64,000 nucleotides of DNA, taken from contig QXWW01000011.1 of the NCBI GenBank assembly GCA_009911185.1, forward strand, positions 47,099 through 111,098. The letters run 5' to 3'. This document shows positions 43,423 through 52,837 of the stretch, one piece after another. The translations under genes were made by a program, and so were the position numbers. This stretch comes from Lachnospiraceae bacterium. Its GTDB lineage: Bacteria > Bacillota > Clostridia > Lachnospirales > Lachnospiraceae. The first letter of the stretch is position 1. Each line of letters begins with the position of its first letter. Under the pieces are notes generated by a model. That model had not been told where the DNA came from and did not search any database. It saw only the letters and a program-made list of their open reading frames with translations.

Positions 43423-44298
43423 ACAGAGCTGTTGTTTCAACAATTCAAGAAATCGTTTTAACATGGGATTTCCTTTCAGGGTTTTGTAATAAGCTCCAAC
43501 GGATAGCATCGGCAGCCCTTCCACTGGAATACAGGTTAAAGAGTCATCAGTAGGGATGGATAATCCGGTCTGGATGGCTATGCCATATCCGGCTTTTACA
43601 AGGATTGCAGCAGCTTCCGGTGAATCACAGATCCGGAAGTCGGAAGCAGTCCGTTCCTTTAATATAGAAGACCGCAATTCCGAAAGATTGGAGGGACCAA
43701 TAAAGGGACTTTCCAATAATAAAATTTCCTGCCTTAAATCATTAATGTGGACAGATTTTTGTTTGGCAAGGGGGTGGTCTTTTAGGCAAATGCATAAAAT
43801 GGGGACTTTTTGGAGTTCTTTATAAACCCCGTTAAATTTAGGATTGACAATGTCCTGGAAACCAAGAAACACGTCGATTTGGTCTTCATCCAGAAGACGG
43901 TTTGAAATGGAGGGTGGGACAATTTGAAGCCGTGGATGGATATTAGGGTAGTCTGCCCGCATGCTCCGGAGGATGTCTGGAAGCAGGAGCAGGGCGGCAT
44001 AATTATAGCTTCCAATGGAAAATATCTGTTCATCGTGTTGCTCATGATTAATAAGCCTTGCTTTTGCCCGGTCAGAGATGGCAAGCATTTTTTTTGCATC
44101 GTCTAGGAATAAAAAGCCATCGGTGGTTAATTCTACTGTTCTTGTAGTCCGCCGGAATAATTTTGTGTCAAGTTCGGATTCAAGGGAATGGATTTGGTGT
44201 GTGACGGCTGGCTGCGTAATATTGAGTTCTTCCGCGGCCCTGGCAAAATTCAGTGTCTGGGAAACCGTTACAAAACAGGTTAACTGAAAGGTATTCAT
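43414..44298 (-). CDS. LysR-family transcriptional regulator
   Basis: From the ATG at 44298 the protein has 294 residues. The N-terminal winged helix reads TFQLTCFVTVSQTLNFARAAEELNITQPAVTHQIHSLE, and a periplasmic-binding-protein-like effector domain follows from about residue 90. AAAGGAG lies eight bases before the ATG; the GTG three codons upstream overlaps it poorly. The gene is transcribed away from the ABC exporter and lies just after the MATE operon. Similar AT-rich palindromic blocks before both neighbours suggest it controls both. The effector is unknown. Confidence 0.9.
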   Translation of the reverse strand: MNTFQLTCFVTVSQTLNFARAAEELNITQPAVTHQIHSLESELDTKLFRRTTRTVELTTDGFLFLDDAKKMLAISDRAKARLINHEQHDEQIFSIGSYNYAALLLLPDILRSMRADYPNIHPRLQIVPPSISNRLLDEDQIDVFLGFQDIVNPKFNGVYKELQKVPILCICLKDHPLAKQKSVHINDLRQEILLLESPFIGPSNLSELRSSILKERTASDFRICDSPEAAAILVKAGYGIAIQTGLSIPTDDSLTCIPVEGLPMLSVGAYYKTLKGNPMLKRFLELLKQQLCKK

Positions 44299-44325
44299 GG
44301 GATGCACTCCTTTGATTATAGTGTA

Positions 44326-44356
44326 GATTGATAAAATTCTTTTATAGATAATAACA
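44326..44356. promoter_or_regulatory. Candidate LysR operator between lysR and the ABC exporter
   Basis: GATTGATAAAATTCTTTTAT followed by AGATAATAA contains a TAAAA/TTTTA inverted repeat and resembles 41246-41280. A TATAAT -10 box for the exporter lies at 44389-44394 with a poor -35 box, which suits an activator-dependent promoter. Confidence 0.5.
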
Positions 44357-44444
44357 TATTTTTAATTCAATTTCAACTTTTGGGCGCTTATAATATTAGA
44401 TGGAACGGCGCAATTCCCAATAAAAATATTAGGAGATGATGATT

Positions 44445-46211
44445 ATGGTGAGGACATTACTGGGGCAGATCAGGGAGTACAAGAAAGCCGCATTGATCAC
44501 ACCGCTGTTTACGGCATTGGAGGTTTTTTTAGAGGTGTTAATACCTTATGTTACAGCATCCATTATTGACAAAGGGATAAATGCCGGAAACCTTTCACAG
44601 ATTTATTTCTATGGAGGCATTATGCTGGCTCTGGCGCTTTGCAGCCTTCTGGTCGGGGCATTCGCAGGCAGATTTTCAGCGGTTGCTTCAGCGGGGCTTG
44701 CCTGTAATCTGCGTGATACAATGTATGAAAATATACAGGCATTTGCTTTTTCAAATATCGACAAATATAGCACGGCAGGGCTTGTGACACGGATGACAAC
44801 GGATGTGACGAATATACAGAATGCTTTCCAGATGACGCTGCGAATTGCTGTACGTTCGCCTTTAATGCTTTTATTTAGTTTGATCATGTGCTTTACGATC
44901 AATGTCAGGTTGGGCATGGTATTTCTTGTGGCAGGCTGTATATTGGCAGTTGTTTTGTTTACCGTCATACGCACGACTTATCCCATTTTTACAAAAGTAT
45001 ATCGGCAGTATGATGATGTAAATGCGACAGTACAGGAAAATGCTTCTGCTATCCGGGTGGTTAAGGCTTTTGTGCGGGAGGAACATGAGAAGGATAAATT
45101 CCGTAAGGCGGCAGAGCATCTTTATCGTCTGTTTTCCAAAGCTGAGGGGCGTACTGCCATAAATAATCCGGTCATGCTGCTGGTGGTTTATGGATGTATG
45201 ATCGCGCTTTCGTGGTTCGGCGCACAGTATATTGTAATAGGGGATATGTCCACTGGAAACCTGACATCCATGTTTACTTACATTATGTCAATTATGATGT
45301 CACTGATGATGTTTTCTATGTTTTTTGTTATGATGACGCTCAGTTTTGCCAGTGGTCAGCGGATTGCGGAAGTTATTCAGGAAAAACCGGATCTTGAGAA
45401 TCCGGAAGGTGCAGAGAGGGAGATTTTAGATGGGAGCATTGAATTTCGTCATGTTTCTTTTTCTTACAAACATGGGAGTGGTGAAGAAACATTACATGAT
45501 ATTGACTTTGCTGTTTCTGCTGGGGAAACCATTGGCATTATCGGAGGGACGGGCAGCGGAAAAACCAGCCTGGTAAACTTGATCTGCCGTCTTTACGATG
45601 TCAGCGAGGGCGCTGTACTTGTGGGGAAACGGGATGTGCGCAGGTTTGATTTGGAAACACTGCGGAAAGAAGTGGCTGTGGTATTACAAAAGAATGTGCT
45701 GTTTTCCGGGACAATATTGGAGAACCTGCGCTGGGGCAAGGAAGATGCCACAAAGCAGGAATGTGAGGAAGCCTGCAGGCTGGCCTGTGCGGATGAATTT
45801 ATTAAACGGTTCCCGGAGGGTTATGATACATGGGTAGAGCAGGGGGGCGCTAATTTTTCAGGAGGTCAGAAGCAGCGGCTGTGTATCGCAAGGGCGCTTT
45901 TAAAGAAACCTAAGATCCTGATCCTGGATGATTCTACCAGTGCAGTGGATACAGCCACAGATGCGGCTATCCGAGAGGCTTTTGCAACCCATATTCCAGG
46001 AACCACAAAGATTATCATTGCACAGCGTATTTCCAGCGTCCGGGATGCAGACCGTATTCTTGTTTTGGAGGAGGGGAAGATCTGCGGGTTTGACACCCAT
46101 GAGCGTCTGCTGAAAAACAATACGATTTATCAGGAGATAAACGAAACACAGAGTAAGGGCGGCGGAGATTTTGATGAACACGCTTCACATGAAATGGAGG
46201 TGACGGAATAA
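44445..46211 (+). CDS. ABC multidrug exporter, subunit with degenerate catalytic site
   Basis: The 588-residue half-transporter has six membrane helices (about 1-310) and a nucleotide domain with Walker A GGTGSGKTS, signature FSGGQKQRLCIARAL and Walker B ILILDDSTSAVD. The catalytic glutamate after Walker B is aspartate, as in the degenerate partner of heterodimeric exporters such as BmrC or LmrC. It needs the next gene product to form a working pump. The ATG at 44445 is spaced correctly from AGGAG; earlier ATGs overlap that site. The stop codon overlaps the partner's start. Confidence 0.92.
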   Translation: MVRTLLGQIREYKKAALITPLFTALEVFLEVLIPYVTASIIDKGINAGNLSQIYFYGGIMLALALCSLLVGAFAGRFSAVASAGLACNLRDTMYENIQAFAFSNIDKYSTAGLVTRMTTDVTNIQNAFQMTLRIAVRSPLMLLFSLIMCFTINVRLGMVFLVAGCILAVVLFTVIRTTYPIFTKVYRQYDDVNATVQENASAIRVVKAFVREEHEKDKFRKAAEHLYRLFSKAEGRTAINNPVMLLVVYGCMIALSWFGAQYIVIGDMSTGNLTSMFTYIMSIMMSLMMFSMFFVMMTLSFASGQRIAEVIQEKPDLENPEGAEREILDGSIEFRHVSFSYKHGSGEETLHDIDFAVSAGETIGIIGGTGSGKTSLVNLICRLYDVSEGAVLVGKRDVRRFDLETLRKEVAVVLQKNVLFSGTILENLRWGKEDATKQECEEACRLACADEFIKRFPEGYDTWVEQGGANFSGGQKQRLCIARALLKKPKILILDDSTSAVDTATDAAIREAFATHIPGTTKIIIAQRISSVRDADRILVLEEGKICGFDTHERLLKNNTIYQEINETQSKGGGDFDEHASHEMEVTE

Positions 46212-48082
46212 TGGGAAAAAAGACAAAAACGAATCTGAGCCATACAATGTTGCGGGTTTTACGGTATATGATGAAGGATTATACGCTGCATATTATTTTT
46301 GTTGTCCTTTGCATTGTGGAATCGGCGTATGCGACACTGAAGGGGACGCTGTTTATGAAAAGTCTTGTGGACGATTATATTATTCCCTTGCTTCGTGCGA
46401 AATTACCAGATTATTCAAATCTGGCATTGGCACTGCTTCAAATGGCACTCATCTTCTTATGTGGGATTATTTGTTCATATGGCTACAATCGGACTATGGT
46501 TACCGTGGCTCAGGGAACTATGCGCAATATCCGTATTGAATTGTTTGAGCATATGGAATCTCTTCCGGTTAAATATTTTGATACGCACACCCACGGAAAT
46601 ATTATGTCGGTCTATACGAATGATGTGGATACGCTGCGTCAGCTTATCAGTCAGAGTCTTCCGGAGGTTGTCAATTCTGCATTTACGGTGGTCATGACAT
46701 TTATCAGTATGGTCGTACTTAATCTGCCGTTGACGGTTATTACGGTAGTGATGCTGCTTCTTATGCTGTTTGTGACTTCTAAATTCAGTCATAAGGCTGG
46801 GCAGTATTTTGTAAAGCAGCAGCAAGACATTGCGAATCTGAACGGTTATATTGAAGAGATGATGGAAGGACAGAAAGTAGTAAAGGTGTTTTGCCATGAG
46901 GAAAAAGCAGTCTCAAAATTCAGGGAAATGAATCATATCCTGCGGGACAGTGCAATGAAGGCAAATAGTATCACCAATATGATGCTTCCTATCATTGCCA
47001 ATCTGGGTAATGTTAGCTATGTGCTTTGTGCAGTTGCCGGTGCGGTATTTGCCCTGCTGGGATATGCGGGGACAACATTGGGGACAGTCGTATCTTTCCT
47101 GACTCTGAATAAAAATGCTTTGCGTCCAATAACGCAGATCAGCCAGCAGCTTAACAGTATGATTATGGCGATGGCAGGCGCTGAAAGGGTTTTTAATATG
47201 ATGGATGAAAAACCAGAGGAAGATGAGGGGTATGTGGAGCTTGTCCATGCAAAATCAGATAAGGATGGAGAATTAAAAGAAACGAGCATCAGGACAGGGC
47301 TGTGGGCATGGAAGCATCCACATAGGGCAGAAGGAAATGTTACCTATTCCCGGCTTATGGGAGATGTGGTATTTGAAGATGTGGATTTTGGGTATAGCGG
47401 CGATAAGCTGATTCTTCATGATATATGTATTTATGCAAAGCCGGGACAGAAAATTGCTTTTGTAGGAAGTACGGGTGCAGGAAAAACAACGATTACGAAT
47501 TTGCTCAACCGCTTTTATGATATCCAGGATGGAAAAATCCGTTATGACGGGATCAATATTTCTAAAATAAAAAAGCCGGATTTACGACGCTCCCTGGGGA
47601 TGGTATTGCAGGATACTAATCTATTTACAGGAACTGTGCTGGAGAACCTCCGCTATGGGCGCCTTGAGGCAACGGATGAAGAATGTATTGCCGCCTCAAA
47701 GCTGGCAAACGCACACGGGTTTATCAAACGTCTGCCTGACGGTTATCAGACTGTACTGATTGGAAATGGAGCAGGATTAAGCCAGGGACAGCGGCAGTTG
47801 CTTTCTGTTGCCCGTGCGGCGGTAGCCGATCCGCCGGTGCTGATTTTGGATGAAGCGACTTCCTCTATTGATACACGGACAGAGTCATTAGTGCAGGATG
47901 GCATGGACCGGCTGATGCAGGGGCGTACCACTTTCGTGATTGCCCATAGGCTTTCTACAGTCCGCAATGCTGATTGCATCATGGTATTGGAGCAGGGAAG
48001 GATTATTGAAAGAGGGACACATGAACAGTTGATGGAAGAACGTGGTCGCTATTATCAGCTTTATATGGGCAATAAGATTTAG
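46211..48082 (+). CDS. ABC multidrug exporter, catalytic partner subunit
   Basis: The 623-residue half-transporter has six membrane helices, then a nucleotide domain with Walker A GSTGAGKTT, signature LSQGQRQLLSVARA and Walker B VLILDEATSSIDT with the canonical glutamate. An insertion of about 50 residues (about 345-390) precedes the nucleotide domain. The LSQGQ signature faces the degenerate Walker B of the first subunit, so this heterodimer should have one active and one inactive ATP site. The substrate is unknown. A GTTCC/GGAAC hairpin lies directly after the stop codon. Confidence 0.92.
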   Translation: MGKKTKTNLSHTMLRVLRYMMKDYTLHIIFVVLCIVESAYATLKGTLFMKSLVDDYIIPLLRAKLPDYSNLALALLQMALIFLCGIICSYGYNRTMVTVAQGTMRNIRIELFEHMESLPVKYFDTHTHGNIMSVYTNDVDTLRQLISQSLPEVVNSAFTVVMTFISMVVLNLPLTVITVVMLLLMLFVTSKFSHKAGQYFVKQQQDIANLNGYIEEMMEGQKVVKVFCHEEKAVSKFREMNHILRDSAMKANSITNMMLPIIANLGNVSYVLCAVAGAVFALLGYAGTTLGTVVSFLTLNKNALRPITQISQQLNSMIMAMAGAERVFNMMDEKPEEDEGYVELVHAKSDKDGELKETSIRTGLWAWKHPHRAEGNVTYSRLMGDVVFEDVDFGYSGDKLILHDICIYAKPGQKIAFVGSTGAGKTTITNLLNRFYDIQDGKIRYDGINISKIKKPDLRRSLGMVLQDTNLFTGTVLENLRYGRLEATDEECIAASKLANAHGFIKRLPDGYQTVLIGNGAGLSQGQRQLLSVARAAVADPPVLILDEATSSIDTRTESLVQDGMDRLMQGRTTFVIAHRLSTVRNADCIMVLEQGRIIERGTHEQLMEERGRYYQLYMGNKI

Positions 48083-48387
48083 CCATGTTCCAATAAAGGA
48101 ACTATCGTTAAATAATTCAACTTTTTTGCCGGATATATCTTTCAGAGATAAACCTGATTTTAATATGCACAGGAAAAGATAGTTACGAGGCGATGTAAAA
48201 TAGCAATTTATTAGTGCAGATGAGAGAATATTAGCCTTAAATTCATAAGAATTTAAAACATTTGTGCAAAATTAGAATATGAATGTTTTTCAAGAGAAGT
48301 TTCGGGTAAAACTGCTGCTAATTATGAGATGGTCAAGTTTTCAAAAAGTCCTTTACAAAACGTCTCTGGCAAAACGGCGAAGTCGAT

Positions 48388-48900
48388 TCTAATTAGATGT
48401 GGCGTACGGTCAGCCCCATTTGACATCGCGGAACTGCAGGAGCTGACTTCTTACGATAAAACGATGAAATGGAGCTGGATATGATCGGGGATCAGCGTAC
48501 GGCAATGTTCATTATTATCTCTGATACGGATGAAACCTTTAATTTTGTCGTGGCGGTTATGTATATCCAGCTATTTAACCTTCTGTGTGACCGGGCGGAT
48601 GATGTGCATGAGGGCAGGCTCCCTTACCATGTAAGGCTATTGCTGGACGAGTTCAGCAATAGCGGGCAGATCCCGAAGCTTGACAAGCAGATCGCAACGA
48701 TACGGAGCAGGGAGATTTCAGCGTCGATCATCTTACAATCACAGAGCCAGTTGAAAACCATCTATAAAGATGCAGCTGAGACAATTTTGGGCAACTGTGA
48801 CACAATGTTATTCCTTGAGGGTAAGGAAGGGGCTACGCTGAAAGAATTTCTGAAAATTTAGGGAAGGAAACGATGGATCTTTACGATACATTGTTTGCAG
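48388..48900 (+). pseudogene. VirD4/TraG coupling protein remnant
   Basis: Fragments of a type IV secretion coupling ATPase can be read in shifting frames. RCGVRSAPFDIAELQELTSYD is followed by an apparent 8-bp insertion (about 48456-48463) that breaks the frame. The frame from 48469 continues MELDMIGDQRTAMFIIISDTDETFNFV up to GNCDTMLFLEGKEGATLKE. A further one-base shift leads to SENLGKETMDLYDT. LLLDEFSNSGQIPKLDKQIATIRSR holds the Walker B region. The N-terminal membrane part, the Walker A and the tail are missing. It is a scar of an integrative conjugative element. Confidence 0.8.
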
Positions 48901-48944
48901 ATACCTCACAGAAACCAAAGCATACAGAAGAACAATTTTTGCAT

Positions 48945-49290
48945 ATGAAATCAATATTTGAACAGTTAGGCGCACATATCGTGAAGAAAAAGGGTATCTT
49001 ATCCCAGATTTGAAATTACCAGAGGAAGAAGAACAGCGGATAGGCATATAGGGACAGCGGCATCTGGATTATCTGAAGCAACGCCGCAAAGTTACATACA
49101 CCAATTTTTTCACAAGCGGCAGGCTGAATACATACCTTGCTGACATTGACAGACAGGCACAGGAACGCTTTGAAAGGCTCATTAGAGGGCATGAAACAGG
49201 CACAGGGAATAGAACAGCTAGAGGAAAACGCCTTAGAATAGACAGGGCGGATGAATAATAAAGGCTTGTGCGAGGGAAAGTGTGAATACG
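48945..49290 (+). pseudogene. TnpV transposon protein remnant
   Basis: Three frames together spell a TnpV protein: MKSIFEQLG, then YLIPDLKLPEEEEQRIGI, a stop, QRHLDYLKQRRKVTYTNFFTSGRLNTYLADIDRQAQERFERLI, and a shifted GMKQAQGIEQLEENALE-TGRMNN. TnpV is a small protein of unknown function carried by clostridial transposons and conjugative elements. At least one stop and two frameshifts make it non-functional. It is joined directly to VirD4 sequence, which indicates a deletion. Confidence 0.75.
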
Positions 49291-49499
49291 AAAATTATTT
49301 ATGTATAGTAGAATGGTGGCAGAATAAATTTATATTCTGTCGCCATTCTTATTATTCAATTAGGGCAATTTCTATTAAGATTATTTTAGAAAGTTATGTT
49401 ATATTAAATAGGCAATTGCGTAACAAGTCCCTATTCTTGATTCCAAGTAGGGTAGAAATCTTGCTTTGCAGGATTTCTAAGATGAAAATGAACCATAGA

Positions 49500-50324
49500 G
49501 AGGGTGATTACAGGCAGATTTTTAAAATACCGGTATCAGCGCTTTGGAATCTGCAAGACTTTTATCCTTATCAGAGAATCGGATTTCTTTTCTGCAATGA
49601 TGCCCGGATGGGCAAACTCTTTATTGTAGAAAGAAATATCCCTGACAATGTCAGGTCCGTTGGTAATGATGCCGAATTTAAAAGCATAGCAGAAATGTCC
49701 ATTGATGTACATCTGCCGAATGGCAGGATTAGCGCAAGCATGGGAAGGCATGGATCCATAAGCCGCTTTGTAAGGGGCATAGGAATCATCCAGCCTGTTT
49801 GTCTTTTAAAGGTTTTCAACTGCTTGATGATACGGTTGGCGTACTTGGGATTATTTTCAGTTACCCAGGCTTCAATGCGAAAGTGTCAAAGAGCATCATG
49901 GAGGCTTTGTGATTATCAATCCGCTGGCAGATCGGTTCGGTCAGACCGCAAGGTGATCGAACATGGATTGTAAGTCCGACAAAAAAGCCTGTTTAAACCG
50001 GGTAAATTTAGAAGCATCCGGAGCAACATCAAATCCACAGAAATCCCGTAATTCCTGAGAATATTTGAGAAAAACGATCAGGAGAGATGTTGCTGGAATC
50101 GGGAAAATAAGCTGTAATTACAAAGCCTTGAGCATCGGATAAAGAAGGTGCCTGCGGGGTCTGCCGGATGCGGCGTGGAAATGGGAAGCAAAAGACGCTG
50201 GGACAATTTCATCAAGGTTATCGGTTTCATCGAGAAGAGAAAGGAACTCCTATTTATCATTATCAAATTAATTTTGGCAATCGGTAAAAATATCTGCCAA
50301 AGAAAGCTGTTTGTATATTCTCAT
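49500..50324 (-). pseudogene. DUF772-type DDE transposase remnant
   Basis: The minus strand from an ATG at 50324 reads MRIYKQLSLADIFTDCQN, a stop, then DETDNLDEIVPASFASHFHAASGRPRRHLLYPMLKAL, a stop, and IPATSLLIVFLKYSQELRDFCGFDVAPDASKFTRFKQAF. After frame breaks it continues QLKTFKRQTG, PSHACANPAIRQMYINGHFCYAFKFGIITNG and EKKSDS. This is the N-terminal two thirds of a DUF772-type transposase with several stops and shifts. The C-terminal catalytic region is gone. No inverted repeats could be fixed. Confidence 0.75.
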
Positions 50325-50423
50325 GTAAGTACAGCTCCTTTACTGGTGGATATGCTTGATTGATACTGGACATCTCAATTTTATCATAAATCAGTGAGGA
50401 GTTGTTTTATTTTGTAACAAAAA

Positions 50424-50466
50424 ATCCCGTATTTATGCGGGTTTTGGCGTTTCGCAAACGCCTAAT
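50424..50466. terminator. Two adjacent hairpins before the AraC gene
   Basis: CCCG-N8-CGGG (50427-50442) has a run of T on the minus strand and a shorter one on the plus strand. Four bases later GGCGTTT-CGC-AAACGCC (50446-50462) forms a perfect stem. They separate the transposase remnant from the AraC-ClpP unit. Confidence 0.55.
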
Positions 50467-50495
50467 TATATTAGATTGGGAAAGGAGTGCCACAT

Positions 50496-50912
50496 ATGAA
50501 CAATAAAGCAGTTGTAAAAAAAGTGGTGGATTATATAGAAACACATATTGACGAGGATTTACCGCTTGATAAAATAGCAAACGAATTAAATTATTCAAAA
50601 TTCTACATAGCCAGAATTTTTACTGAAGAAACAAAATGTACAATTTATAAATACATACAAGGACGTAGATTGACTTTGGCAGCCCAAAAGCTTGTGGAAA
50701 CAGAGCAGCCTATTGTTGAAATCGCTTATGAAGCACATTATGATTCCCAGCAAGCTTTTACATTAGCGTTTAAACAATTTTATGGATGTACGCCTAAAAT
50801 TTATCGGAAGAATGATGTGTTCTGTCCGAAACAATCGGAGATAAGCATGATGGGTTCGTTTGGTGGAAATACACTCTTGTATTATTTAGCAGGAGGTAAA
50901 TTAGCAGCATGA
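50496..50912 (+). CDS. AraC-family DNA-binding protein (helix-turn-helix domain only)
   Basis: The 138-residue protein is almost only the AraC/XylS double helix-turn-helix: [38 protein letters not shown] and [34 protein letters not shown] tail of about 30 residues follows. There is no separate ligand domain, as in MarA/SoxS/Rob-type activators, so its activity may be set by its amount, for instance through proteolysis. AAAGGAG precedes the ATG at 50496. The gene overlaps clpP by 4 bp, so the two are translated together. Confidence 0.9.
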   Translation: MNNKAVVKKVVDYIETHIDEDLPLDKIANELNYSKFYIARIFTEETKCTIYKYIQGRRLTLAAQKLVETEQPIVEIAYEAHYDSQQAFTLAFKQFYGCTPKIYRKNDVFCPKQSEISMMGSFGGNTLLYYLAGGKLAA

Positions 50913-51499
50913 GTACGATACCATATGTTATTGAACAAACAAGCCGAGGAGAGCGAAGTTATGATATTTTTTCAAGGTTATTGTCTGACAGAATTGTATT
51001 TTTGGGAGAAGAGGTAAGCGATGTTTCAGCAAGTTTAATTATTGCACAAATGCTATTTTTAGAAGCACAAGACCCTGAAAAAGACATTCAGTTATATATT
51101 AATAGTCCAGGTGGTTCTGTTTCAGCAGGTTTTGCTATTTATGATACAATGCAGTATATGAAGTGTGATGTTTCAACGATATGTATAGGTCTTGCTGCCA
51201 GTTTTGGTGCTTTTATATTGGCAGGAGGTGCAAAAGGAAAACGTATTGCTTTGCCTAATGCAGAAATTATGATACATCAGCCTGCTATTCATGGCAATGG
51301 AATCCAAGGACAGGCAACTGATATTAAAATTACATCCGACCACATACAAAAAAGCAAAAAACGTCTTAACACGATTTTAGCTGAAAATACAGGTAAAAGT
51401 ATTGATGAGGTTGCTATTGCTACAGAACGCGATAATTATATGACAGCAGAAGAAGCAATGAATTTTGGATTGATTGATAAAATTATTGATAGACGTTAA
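50909..51499 (+). CDS. clpP: ClpP-family serine protease subunit (accessory copy)
   Basis: The 196-residue protein is a complete ClpP with the catalytic triad Ser98 (LAASFGAF), His123 (MIHQP) and Asp175 (TERDNY). The oxyanion-region glycines in [11 protein letters not shown] and the N-terminal SYDIFSRLL are present. Position 99 is phenylalanine instead of the usual methionine. ClpP degrades proteins fed by ClpX, ClpC or ClpA, none of which is nearby. Its coupling to an AraC-type regulator and its position among mobile-element debris show that this is not the housekeeping clpP-clpX locus. It is probably an acquired paralogue. Confidence 0.92.
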   Translation: MSTIPYVIEQTSRGERSYDIFSRLLSDRIVFLGEEVSDVSASLIIAQMLFLEAQDPEKDIQLYINSPGGSVSAGFAIYDTMQYMKCDVSTICIGLAASFGAFILAGGAKGKRIALPNAEIMIHQPAIHGNGIQGQATDIKITSDHIQKSKKRLNTILAENTGKSIDEVAIATERDNYMTAEEAMNFGLIDKIIDRR

Positions 51500-51566
51500 A
51501 TGTTTGTATAAAAGATGATTTGGATTTGCTTTCAAATTAATATTATTACAAAGGCGAAAACATAAA

Positions 51567-51613
51567 GGCGATAAACTTGTGAAATTAAGCCATGGTTTAT
51601 CGGCTCTGTTTTT
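51567..51613 (+). terminator. Terminator after the AraC-ClpP unit
   Basis: CGATAAAC (51569-51576) and GTTTATCG (51595-51602) form an 8-bp stem followed after a few bases by TTTTTT. Confidence 0.65.
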
Positions 51614-51700
51614 TCATAAGAATTTAAGGCAAACGCCCATCATATAAAAAAACGGCGAATGGTGGGCGATATTGCTATATCCGAAAAGACTTAACAGACA

Positions 51701-51738
51701 CTCCCCAGACCTGTTTTAAAGTTTGGGGAAGTTTTTTC
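51701..51738 (+). terminator. Second terminator-like hairpin
   Basis: TCCCCAGAC (51702-51710) and GTTTGGGGA (51721-51729) pair over 9 bp with one wobble and are followed by AGTTTTTT. The 51.5-51.9 kb gap also holds a CGCCCA/TGGGCG repeat (about 51637-51670) but no gene. Confidence 0.65.
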
Positions 51739-51894
51739 TGTTCTTTTTTTGAGTTACCCATTTGCGAAACCGGGCGGGGCTGTCAACGGCGGGCGTAGCC
51801 CGTTCATTTGACCGTCGACTGCTCTGGCTGGATTTGCTATCAAAAAATCTTTTCTGGATACTTCTCTTGATGGGCAGGAAGTCAAATGACGTAA

Positions 51895-52515
51895 TTACAT
51901 GTTTTTGTTTTGTTTGCTATTTGCAAAAATAACCAGAGAATAAACACATACAATGATAATCCATAAACCAATACCTAATAAAAATGTCAAGTTACTATTT
52001 GTGGCAAAAAGGGCAAGTAAACATTGTGCAATACCAAAAGGAATGGCTGTATATCCCGCAAATCTATGTGTTTTCTGCCAGCACAATCTGTCTTTTAATA
52101 TCCACGGTAGTTTGAAGCCTATCCGACTGCGAAAAGGCATTTGTGGCAAAAAGTTTCCTGTTAGAATCATCATACCGCTAATAATCAGTATAATTACTTT
52201 CAGACTATCTATTTGAAAACCACTATATTGTGCTATTAGCGTGAAATAGTAAAGAAACACTCCTATTCCAAAAAGATTCAACACGGTTATTGTAATTTCA
52301 TTTCTTACAGTATCATTGCTTCTTGATATTTTTTTCGGAAATAGGGAAACAACAGCCAGTATCAGCAAAATAATAAAACTAATTCCAATAAAAACAATCC
52401 GGTTAGGGCTTTGCATAAATAAAGGAATTTCGTTCGGAAGATTTTGATAACAAAAAAATGTTCCTAAAATGAATATAATTACCAAAAACATGTTCAAATT
52501 TTTATATATCTTCAT
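51895..52515 (-). CDS. SdpI-family immunity membrane protein
   Basis: The 206-residue protein has about six membrane helices. The C-terminal part, GNFLPQMPFRSRIGFKLPWILKDRLCWQKTHRFAGY, is the SdpI signature. SdpI protects Bacillus from the SdpC killing factor and also signals to the repressor SdpR. The gene overlaps the SdpR-like gene, as in Bacillus. No SdpC-like toxin gene is visible in the window. I chose the ATG at 52515 because GAGG is too close to the ATG at 52521. Confidence 0.85.
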   Translation of the reverse strand: MKIYKNLNMFLVIIFILGTFFCYQNLPNEIPLFMQSPNRIVFIGISFIILLILAVVSLFPKKISRSNDTVRNEITITVLNLFGIGVFLYYFTLIAQYSGFQIDSLKVIILIISGMMILTGNFLPQMPFRSRIGFKLPWILKDRLCWQKTHRFAGYTAIPFGIAQCLLALFATNSNLTFLLGIGLWIIIVCVYSLVIFANSKQNKNM

Positions 52516-52804
52516 TACCATTTTCCTCTTTTCCGGTTGCTTGATTATTCACATCAAAAAAATCTAAAAAAGCTCCCAATGTTGTTTGCAATACAGAAGC
52601 ATTGAGAGAATAAGTAACAGACATACCTGTTCGTTCACTTATGACTAACTTTGCTTCCTTTAATATATCAAGATGTTTTGATATTGCAGGTTTTGATATT
52701 GTAAAATTTTCTGCAATTTCCTTAGCTGTCAAATCTCCATTTGCTAATAATTTTAAAATTTGCCGTCTTGTATCATCAGATAGAGCCTTAAATACAGTCG
52801 TCAT
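52502..52804 (-). CDS. ArsR-family regulator, SdpR type
   Basis: The 100-residue winged-helix protein reads MTTVFKALSDDTRRQILKLLANGDLTAKEIAENFTI and SKPAISKHLDILKEAKLVISERTG, closely following SdpR. It lacks the metal-binding cysteines of metal-sensing ArsR proteins. SdpR represses its own operon until SdpI sequesters it at the membrane. It overlaps the SdpI-like gene, consistent with that circuit. Confidence 0.88.
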   Translation of the reverse strand: MTTVFKALSDDTRRQILKLLANGDLTAKEIAENFTISKPAISKHLDILKEAKLVISERTGMSVTYSLNASVLQTTLGAFLDFFDVNNQATGKEENGNEDI

Positions 52805-52837
52805 CGATAAAAATCTCCTTCCTGGGTATTGCTGTAT

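Noticed and set aside
49251..49973. A 240-codon plus-strand open frame
   Set aside because: It starts in the shifted tail of the TnpV remnant and then runs antisense to the transposase remnant on the minus strand; its translation has no protein-like features.
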